From Ustilaginoidea virens (lineage: Eukaryota > Ascomycota > Sordariomycetes > Hypocreales > Clavicipitaceae): a stretch of DNA of 64,000 nucleotides. The stretch lies in contig NC_057318.1 of the NCBI RefSeq assembly GCF_000687475.1, positions 3,100,001 to 3,164,000 on the forward strand, read 5' to 3'. The notes under the pieces were generated by a model. It ran no database searches. It was not told the origin of the DNA and saw only the letters and a program-made list of their open reading frames with translations. The position numbers and the translations under genes are program-made. This document shows, piece by piece, positions 56,001 to 64,000 of the stretch (position 1 is the stretch's first letter; each line of letters opens with the position of its first letter).

Positions 56001-58785
56001 AGGTATAGGCCCTATTTTAAGTGGCCTAGAGGGCAAATTCGACTTCTTATCGTCTTCTATTTTAGAGGGGGTAAATGCCGACTAAATTACCTTAAAAGAG
56101 CCTATCTAGAAGTCGCCTTGCCTAAATATGCCTATTTCGTCTAAGACCGATAGTATAGGCCTAGTCGAAGGCATAGGCCTACTATAGGCTACGGATCCAA
56201 TACAGCCTACGGGCCCACCACAACCAATAGGCCTAATATAGCATACGGATCCACTATAATCAGCAGGCCTACTATAACCAATAGGCCTGCTACAACTAGT
56301 GGGCCTACCAATTGGCCCGCCATAGCACTCTATAACATTTCCTAGCAATTCGCCGTCTTTTAATTCTAAATCGCTTTAGCCTAACTTAGCTTTTCAGCTT
56401 AAGTAAGACGGTCCGCTTTTACTGGCTAAGGAAAATATAGCCTTTTCCTATATAAAAAGGCTGCAAATGCTAGGAAATATAGAAAGCTTTTGTTATTAGG
56501 AATCTTAACTACCGAGATTTTCCGAATCTATCATAAAAGTGGGTATACCCCGCATATATGAAAATTCTAACTCGCCCTATATAGAAAATTTTTAATGGTC
56601 CGAATCTTAAAGCCCTATATATACTGATTTTCTGCGACTTTCCGATACAATAGATTCTACCTTTTCGCCCGGCTTTTTAGTAAATGCAGTATTTCGCTAT
56701 AGTAAAACGCTGCTTATACTAGAATATCTGAAATTCGAGAGTCTAAATATCGCCTTAAATGAGAGACTGTAGGAGAAAATGTTTCGAGTATTAGAAAAGG
56801 TGCCTATTTAGCTATACTAGGTTAGGGCTACTAGGGGTAGAATTCGAGGAAGAATATAGCTATAGATATAAGACGTGCAAGGTATCCTAGGTTATAGATA
56901 CTATAGGTCACTTTTGGACCTATAGACTGACTAATAGTCTAACCAATAGTCTGACCTATAGACTGACTAATAGGGTGCTTTCCTACCTACCTAGCCGAAA
57001 AACGATTAGATTTTTAGATACCTAGGCAGCCCCCTAAAGGCTTCTATATAGGATTTCCACCCTTCCTATGCCTTTTACTAATAAATGCACGATATCTATT
57101 GTAAGGTTAAGGCTGCAAAACGGGCCCTAAAAGGTATGCCTAATAGCTGGAAGGAAGTCTTATATAGCCTATATAAGGATAGCTAGGTAAAAGCCTTATT
57201 TTCGGAATTCGAGTAGTTAATCGATTTAAATATCTTCTAATTTATTCCTAAGACTAGTATTCCTATTAGTAGGAAAATATTGCGTAACCAGCCTATTTTT
57301 CGTATTAAGAAAGATGCGAATAATAACCCGGTTAAATATAAGGCACGATTAGTTGTCAAAGGCTTTATATAGGTATTTAGGCAAGACTTTACGGAGACCT
57401 ATGCCTCTACTTCGATCCCACTAATATAGAGGATTATCCTTACTTTTGCTGCTGTAAATAATTAGGAAATAGAGTAGATCGACTTTATTTGTGCCTTTTT
57501 AAATAGTGAATTACTGGAGACGATTTATATGGAGATTCCAGCTGGTTTTCTAGAATTTGCAGAAAGCCTACTCTTACCTAACCTAGCCTTATAGTCTAAT
57601 TAGTAGTATTATCGACTTCTAGCCTTATTTACTAAGGTTGGATATGACCCCTTTATATTATAGGTCATACTATTAAAGAAAGCCTTATATAGGCTAAAAT
57701 AAGGCCATCGCGAATGGCAGTTACGGTTAAAAGACCTTCTAGTGTAAGAGGGTTTTAAGCCGTTACTTTCTAATACTGCCGTCTTCTATAATAAAGGAAC
57801 GCATACCTTTATTGTGACCTATATGGATAACTGCTTGATTGTCGGTCCGGACCTTAGCTATATTAACCAGCTTAAGGCTAAGTTCTATAAAGTATATACT
57901 ATAGAAGACCGAGGACCTACCTCCTTCTTTCTAGGAGTGCAGATTATTAGGGATAGAGAAAAGGGCCTATTATAACTACACTAATCGCAATTTATTGCGG
58001 AAGTCCTTGAGAAATTCAACCTTAAGGATGTACAACCGCATCTAATCCTACTATAGCCCGGTATACTTACTGAGTCTAAGGCTGGTAATATGCCGCTAAA
58101 TGCTAATAATCAACACTTATTCTAGCAGCTAGTAGGAATAGCGATATAGTTAATAATAATATTAAGACCTGACCTTGCCTTTCTAACGTAATACCTATCA
58201 CGATATATGCAATAGGCTTCCACTATATAGCTTAATGCTGCTAAGGGCACTTTCCGCTATTTGGCTGGTACGGCAAATACAGCCATTTATTACCGAGCCG
58301 CTAAAGCTACCGTAGTATTAGCTGCTTTTTTTGATAGCAATTTTGCTAAGTACCGGCTGACTTTAAAGTCTACTAGTGGTTATCTTACTACCTTAAATGG
58401 TAGGCCTATTAGCTAGAGGTCAAAACGGTCTTCGACTGTAGTTTTATTAACGCTTAAAGCCGAGTCTAATGCAATACTTAAGGCGATTCGCGAAGTGGAG
58501 TGGATATCTAATTTATTTAAAGAAATCCAGGTCGATATTTAATGCCCGATACCACTATACTGCGATAACTAAGGGTCTATTTCTAACGCAAATAATCTAA
58601 ATTAGCATGCCTACACTAAGCATACCTTGCTTAAATTCCAGTATATACGTGAGAAGGCCTACGGTGGCCTGGTAAAAATATCTTATTTACCCACGACAGA
58701 TATGCCTGCGGATAGACTTACCAAACCACTCCCAAGTCCGAAATTCCCTATATTTCGGCAGCTATTAGGGTTGCAATCCCTATAG
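53032..58785 (+). pseudogene. Copia gag-pol, unit 2
   Basis: This has the same frame, length and domain order as unit 1, offset by 6836 bp, with the same stops at most positions and a few private transitions. Longest open piece: 55684-55995, in the integrase C-terminal region. RT motif YMDNCLIVG lies near 57820. It keeps the terminal DMPADRLTK with one further change. It is not translatable. Confidence 0.9.
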
Positions 58786-58868
58786 CTTAACTTTTTTTTC
58801 TTGTTTTTTATGGGACTTCTTTCTTTTATTCTAACGCTAGGATTAGCCATATTGCTAATCAAAGGGGG

Positions 58869-59583
58869 TGTTAAAATTAGCGCCTTTTTAGCTATATTTT
58901 GGTACTAGTCTGGCCACTATACGACGTCTTTGCGTTAAGATATCGCGGTGGCTATACCAGGCGCTATAGTGGGGCATAGCGCCCCACAACGCCGATTACA
59001 GTGGGCCACAGCGCCGGTCACGGCACCAGCATAGCGCCCCACAGCCGGCCACAGCGGCCGGTCACAGTGGGCCACAGGGCCCACAACAGGCGGCGCATTT
59101 CTACGGGATTACCAAATGGGCAAAACAGCACCTTCGGCCTTCTACATACAGTCACCCGCTATACCGCGCCTTTACGGCACACCGGTATAGGGCTTCCGGC
59201 CCGTACGGCAGGCTATTATAGGGCATCTGGCACACCGCTATAAGCCACTGGGCTTGGTTGGGTAGGCATTGGGTAGGATATTGGGCATAGACTGGGCACG
59301 GTTGGGCAGACCGACTTGTTGTCGGGTTTTTCGCTATTTTTGCGGTTTTTCATTATTTTCAACCACTTTTTCAAGATGGTAGAAATATGCCTAAAATTCC
59401 CTCTTTCTAGCTAGAATAATTACCAACAATTAGAATCAGATTTCCCTGATATCTTTGCTCTGGTCAACCTCTCGTGCGCTTTAAATCTTTAACCAGCTCT
59501 TTGTTTTATTTTGTAACGCCTTATACGCCACTGTCGGTATCCAGTACATTTCCAACAGTGTTCTGAATCACCATTTTGCAACA
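58869..59583 (+). repeat. Copia array LTR 3
   Basis: A 715-bp LTR preceded by the polypurine AAAGGGGG. It keeps more CA/TG than LTRs 1 and 2, for example near its 3' end, so it was less hit by RIP. The target duplication ATAGT follows at 59584. An open frame at 59001-59243 is LTR sequence, not a gene. Confidence 0.93.
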
Positions 59584-59588
59584 ATAGT

Positions 59589-60480
59589 ATACTATATATA
59601 GGCGATATAGGCATACTCTACCTTTTCGATATTATTAGCACTTAATCCTTTAGAATCCCCTTAGATAAGGAACTCTCCTATAATATACTTCTTTTATAAC
59701 TATTAATATAACGATTTAATAGTAGGCAAGGGTTGCGTTTTCCTAGTATATAAAGGTATCTAGGGCGTAATAGCAGATAAGGAGGGAGCTAATAGTACTC
59801 TAGATATGGTCTTAGGGGTAATAACTATTAAAGAAGAAGCTTTTATTAGTATTACCCCTATCGATAATAGAACTTTTATACGAGAAAAGGCAGGAGAATA
59901 TAAAGGCGACGATAGGGCTTTTATATTAGGCAATAAGGGCTCTGCCAGACTCTTATTATTATTAGAAATAATAATAAGCTTAAAGCTAAAGGGGGAAATA
60001 TACAATTATCCTAAAGAAGGTATAGACTATAGTAGCTAAAATAGTATTTCTAGCTAGGAACCTCCTCTGCGCCTAGTATCTTTAGAGCCTCCGGTAGATA
60101 TTTAAGATAGACCTAATAGGGTTATAGGAGAGTCTTAGGCAATAGGTATATTCCTATCTATTAATCCTCCGGACGATATAGCGACGAATCTAATATAATA
60201 GCAAATAGGGGGGGACCTAAATACCTATTAGTACCGGACTATTTACTATATAGACCTAATACAAACAATCTAAGAACTTTCAATAGCGCAACTCTATTAG
60301 TAGGAATGATTCTTACGATAGCAGTAATACCGTAGACTTACTATTAGGAATAATAGCCTTAGTAATAGTAGGCATAGGGATAAAGAGAGGGAGAAAAAAG
60401 TATAAGAGAGAAATAGATAAAAGAAGAAGCCTTAATGCAGATAGATTTCTAACCTACGGCTAGCGATAAAATTTTTCTAC
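59589..60480 (-). pseudogene. G6 antisense ORF candidate, N-terminal part
   Basis: The N-terminal side aligns at the DNA level with G1/G2 around the CGCTAGC-ATCGG block (near 60455). A minus-strand frame with only RIP-type stops covers about 60340-59589, including an 81-codon open piece (60005-59760) and a GEFLI-GDSKG block comparable to GDYLLKGDS in G2. At least one frameshift separates the start from this frame. The plus strand is open in the same place (59806-60039) because RIP stops are few. I judge antisense more likely because of the match to the other copies. Confidence 0.42.
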
Positions 60481-60730
60481 TTTACAATAGTTATAATACG
60501 GCTTTTTCTAGCTAATAGTACTACGACCGGCTTTAATAGGATTCTATTATATCTGCCTAAAGTATACCGATTCTAGCCCCTACTATATTTACATCGGTTA
60601 TATATTAGTATATCTACGCGCCCGATTATTATCCTATATATCTAATTAAGGTTATTTTCAAAGGCTATAAGAGGTTTTAATTGGGGGGCAATATACGTAG
60701 GGGATGATATCGGATGGTTTATTCTTCTGC

Positions 60731-60753
60731 CTCCGAGGAGGAGGAGGGGGGTA
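60731..60753 (+). other. G6 polypurine tract
   Basis: GAGGAGGAGGAGGGGGG (60735-60751) sits directly before the 3' LTR. It is the best-preserved plus-strand primer site in the window. Confidence 0.85.
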
Positions 60754-60997
60754 TATTACAGGCTTGGGCTATGCCCGCGCTATAATATGGCTAGGACTTG
60801 GGCTATACCTACATCTAGCCTAAGAAAGGCAATAGACGGAGTCACGGGATTATATTAGGACTCCAATATGTATTATAATTAGGATATAAATAGACTAAAT
60901 AAAAGGTTTTTATTTAGATCCTTTTCCCTCCTCTTTAGTCTATTTAATATATATTATTGACGCCTATTTGCAGCCGCCCTAGGGCCAGTCCTTCACA
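60754..60997 (+). repeat. G6 3' LTR
   Basis: A 244-bp LTR equal in length to the 5' LTR. It begins TATTACAGGC and ends CCTTCACA. AGTCTATTTAA lies at 60937-60947. G5 sequence resumes at once with ATAGGAATAAA, matching G3 at about 25348. Confidence 0.92.
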
Positions 60998-62759
60998 ATA
61001 GGAATAAAAGGCAGATAAGGTAGAGCTATAAATTAGTTAGATCCTAAAACCGTTATCTATTTTAGTACTTAATATAGATAGGATAGAAGGTATTAGGACC
61101 CTAATCTTAGATTTAGAGGTTACCCTACCTTACGGCCTATATATCTTCGCTAATATTTACCTTTAGGCCCTTTAGGACTAAACAATATCTAAAAATAGTA
61201 TATACTAAGCACGATAGATAGCAGTAGCAAATAGAAAGCAATAATTCCCTATAGCGATAGCGATATAGGAATAAATTGCAGATTATACCCTAAATGCATA
61301 TAGTATGCTATTCTACTGGGGGCGGGTATAGCTCCTATCGTTCGAGCCTTTAATTATAATAGTCATCTAATAATACTATAACTCGCCTATAGCGGGTTAC
61401 CTAGGGAAGAATACTACCTTCTAATTATTGCGATAGGATTATCATTTTAATAATATATCATCTAAGGTAGTAAGGTTTGTTTAGAACTATTAATACCGTA
61501 AGGCGTATAAAAGCCGCTAGCTATAATAGGGTCTGCTATAGCTTTTACTAATCTCGGACCGTTTCTAGTCGCAAATATTAGTAGATTTTATAATAGACCT
61601 CCCTGCTTATAACCTTTCCGATTTATGCTTCTTTATAGTAATTACTAACCGCCTATCGAAGTATATTTAGCTAAAGGCAATATACTCTATAATAGCCGAG
61701 GAGTATATAGAGCGATTCTAATAATACTAATAGTACTTCTATAGATTCTCTAATGAGATTATTAGTAATAGAGGCTTAGATTAAGTAGGATAATTTTAGA
61801 TAATACTTTATAAGGCAGTTGGGATTAAATAACTCCTCTCGACTATATATTACCCTTAAACTAATAGTGGTATAAAACGAATAAACTAAGAGGTCTAGGC
61901 TATCCTCTATATCATAGTCTCCTTTAACTAGTATAATTAGCCTAAGCACCTTACTATATACTAACTTGCCTTAAATAACTAGATATTATTAGTAATAAGG
62001 TTTAGCCCGAACCGGCTCTTTAATGGGTTCAATATATTAACTATTATATTAGCCCTAGAGGTAATATTAAGCTTAAAAATACTAAAAGGGTAGGCGGCTT
62101 TCTTTTTAGCTAACCTTTAGAAAAAAGGGGAGTTAGCTTAATCTACTATCGCTTTTGTATAATAACGATAATAAGATGCAATAAACTATTTATACCGCTT
62201 AGTAGAGCGTTTCTAGGTTAGAGACTGTATATAGTTTAGCCTAAGGAATATTAAGATAAACTATTTTTATAAAAAGCTTAATTAAGTCTCTATTAAATAT
62301 ATTATTATTGCTATCCTATCCCTACCTATTATCCAGCTTAATATCCCTAAAGGTATCTACTTAGTTTTTTATATTGACTTTATTAAATAGGCCGCTTTTA
62401 ATCTACTTCTAATATAGACCGTTACTAATATTAGGCCAAGGCCTTTATTTATTCTTCTATAAGATTTTAATTAGCTATACGAAGAATATAAGGTTAAGGC
62501 AATACTAGTAGCGAAAAACGCTTAGGGTTAAAGCAGGAAATATAATATACTAATTAAATAGAAAGGGTACGATTTACCTATATAGAAACCCTTAGAAAAC
62601 TTTAAAGATTTAGCGGTATAAGAGGCATTTAAAGCTAAATAGGGTGATATTTATATATATAATAGGCCCTTTAGGCTATTAAAATAAAGTCTACCGGACC
62701 TATAAATAACGCCTAAATGCCTACTTATAAAAAAAACCCTTAAAATATTAAAAAAAAAA
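60998..62759 (+). pseudogene. G5 pol resumed: integrase and chromodomain
   Basis: Continues G5 after the G6 insertion. Integrase, with an HHCC-type stretch and a catalytic region (NRLSKYI-LKAIYSII near 61650), runs to about 62020. A region colinear with G6 43685-44160 follows and ends in a chromodomain (KGYDLPI-KPLENFKDLAV near 62565-62620). The uninterrupted empty sites for family S copy 3 and LINE 2 lie here. Confidence 0.87.
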
Positions 62760-64000
62760 TATACTTAGTTTATCCGCCCCTCTCTTAGGCTAGTACTATC
62801 CTCCCCTCTCTCCTATATTATAACCACTATATTTATCGTTATATAGGCCCTCTTCGGCACTATTAGGTTTAGCGTACCCTTACGGCGGCTATAGCTATAG
62901 GGGCGGTGGTAGTAGGGGCGGCTATATATAACCCCTATAGTGGTATCTATAGGAGATCGGGCATATATACGGCGAGTAGGCTTAGCGCAAATAGTTGCCT
63001 ATACGACCCCGATATACTAGTATTCTAGGGGATATACTATATGGGGAATATAGGGGGGGCTATAATAGGGCCTATTAAAGATACTATAGGGTTTGCGGTG
63101 GCGACAATAGGGTATATAGCAGTGCCGGCTAGGGCTGCTATAGTACTAGGGCATTCTGCGGCAGATAGTATAGCTAGGCTTTTAGGGGAACCTATATATC
63201 CTATTTATAGGTAGGCGGTTTTCTGGCATAATAGGTTAGTAAGGGGCAGGCAGGAGGGGGGGCTAAATAGGGCTAGGTAAGAGCCGCTAGGTACTACTTT
63301 ATCTAGGCATAATACTCTTAGGCCTCTCGTTATATATCCTGTATTACGCTTAATATAGGGGCTAGATTAATAACCGACCCGGCTTAGCAGTAGGAGGGAG
63401 TTATAGCCTAAGAGATATCGGTTAATATTTTACTAGCAGTACTATAGGGACTAAAAGTAAGATATAGGATGCAAGGAGTTATTTAATTAGCGGCTATAGT
63501 ATACCGCTACTAATTATTAAAGGCCTAAAAAGAGGGCGAAAGGATAGTAGCTTAAACTTTAATCATTTCAATCGTAAGATATATAGGTTTAATAATAGAG
63601 GTGCCCTCCTTATAAGCCTTAATCTGCGCTTAGTAGATCTACTAGAGTTTAGGATTGCCGGTAAGCTTAAAGTTAAGCTATATGCATAAGCTATATGCAT
63701 TTTAGTAGTAAGAGCAGCCTCTACTCCTACCTTTTCGTATATAGATAGGGAGAATACTAATCGCCTGCATTTTTCAGTTATATCGCTTATATAAAAACTC
63801 TTTATTGTAGGTATATTTATACTCTTTATCGGAGGAACTACCCTCTAATAAATAATCGCCTATAGTATGCTATAGCTTATATCTATGCTCTAAAGGGCTA
63901 AAATGCTTGGCAAATAGGGCGGTTAAACCACTTATAGGTCGCGGGATTTTTATAATATTAGGTTCTATAGGGGTCGTTATGCCGCCTACGGCTTAGCCGC
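62760..64000 (-). pseudogene. G5 antisense ORF (aORF), runs off the window
   Basis: On the minus strand one frame from 64000 to about 62760 has almost only RIP-type stops (one TGA). Blocks match the G1/G2 aORF in the same order: IGDYLLEGSSSDKEYKY, FLYKRYN, ILPIYIRKGRSRG, IKAYKEGTSIIKPIYL, TILSPSF-AFNN, INLAPILSVI-DI-REA-EYY, and a Pro/Gln/Tyr-rich end with RIGNYL. The DNA has diverged a good deal from G1 and the protein much less. The G5 3' LTR should lie roughly 1 kb beyond the window, judged from spacing in G6. Confidence 0.75.

Larger units (their letters stand above)
45197..59583 (+). mobile_element. Tandem array of a Ty1/copia retrotransposon (two units, three LTRs)
   Basis: LTRs at 45197-45911, 52033-52747 and 58869-59583 are each 715 bp. 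The two internal regions (45912-52032 and 52748-58868) are each 6121 bp. The period is exactly 6836 bp with no indel. One 5-bp duplication ATAGT flanks the whole array (45192-45196 and 59584-59588). The two units differ almost only by C/T and G/A transitions and share most of their stop codons. The array lies inside the distal part of G6. Confidence 0.95.
31408..60997 (+). mobile_element. G6: complete Ty3/gypsy chromovirus swollen to 29.6 kb by nested insertions
   Basis: The 5' LTR 31408-31651 and 3' LTR 60754-60997 are both 244 bp. The host G5 continues on both sides, with ATAG duplicated (31404-31407, 60998-61001; a fifth base is shared with the LTR end). Removing the family S solo LTR, LINE 2 and the copia array leaves about 7.6 kb. 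The order is 5' LTR, primer site, gag, protease, RT, RNase H, integrase, chromodomain (about 44020-44160), an antisense-ORF region, a polypurine tract and the 3' LTR. It is RIP-mutated throughout. Confidence 0.93.

Noticed and set aside
59806..60039. 77-codon plus-strand frame as a sense accessory gene of G6
   Set aside because: The opposite strand is equally open, and other family members have their conserved frame antisense; kept only as the weak antisense candidate.

Overview
This window looks like a transposon graveyard from a filamentous ascomycete (Pezizomycotina). It is dominated by repeat-induced point mutation (RIP). CpA and TpG are strongly depleted and replaced by TpA, while CpG is largely spared. 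The old reading frames are stopped almost only by TAG and TAA, where Gln and Trp codons would stand. I see no intact host gene. The short open frames that remain are fragments or shadows of dead elements.

Left part (1-17446): tRNA-related SINE-like copies (1-79, 229-434), a tRNA-like remnant (181-241) and 3' tails of a Tad-type LINE (435-779, 14733-14967). The second LINE tail is split by a complete Ty3/gypsy chromovirus on the minus strand, G1 (780-14727, target duplication TTATC). G1 itself carries a LINE (1835-8221) and a SINE-like copy (13218-13426). Next comes an unrecognised, RIP-mutated and partly duplicated coding region (14965-17446) that contains a RIP-poor island with a 32-bp palindrome.

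Right part (17447-64000): a Russian-doll nest. G2 (minus, from 17447) is cut by G3 (plus, 21584). G3 is cut by G4 (minus, 26051), G4 by G5 (plus, 27888), and G5 by G6 (plus, 31408-60997). G5 resumes at 60998 and runs out of the window. G6 contains a solo LTR (35945-36677), a full LINE (36833-43669) and a perfect tandem array of a Ty1/copia element (LTR-internal-LTR-internal-LTR, 45197-59583). Solo LTRs of three families lie elsewhere, several with exact 5-bp target duplications and a visible empty site in a sister copy.

The gypsy family (G1-G6) encodes gag, protease, RT, RNase H, integrase and a C-terminal chromodomain. In G1, G3, G5 and G6 the sequence just after the 5' LTR can pair with an 11-nt stretch inside the LTR, the arrangement used by self-priming Tf1/sushi elements. 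The most interesting signal is a long antisense reading frame of about 500 codons between the chromodomain and the 3' LTR. It is conserved at the protein level between G1, G2 and G5 and probably present in G6, but absent from the compact G4. The copia element has a primer site matching the anticodon arm of initiator tRNA-Met, as in Ty5 and Drosophila copia. All domain calls come from reading translations by eye. No database search was possible.
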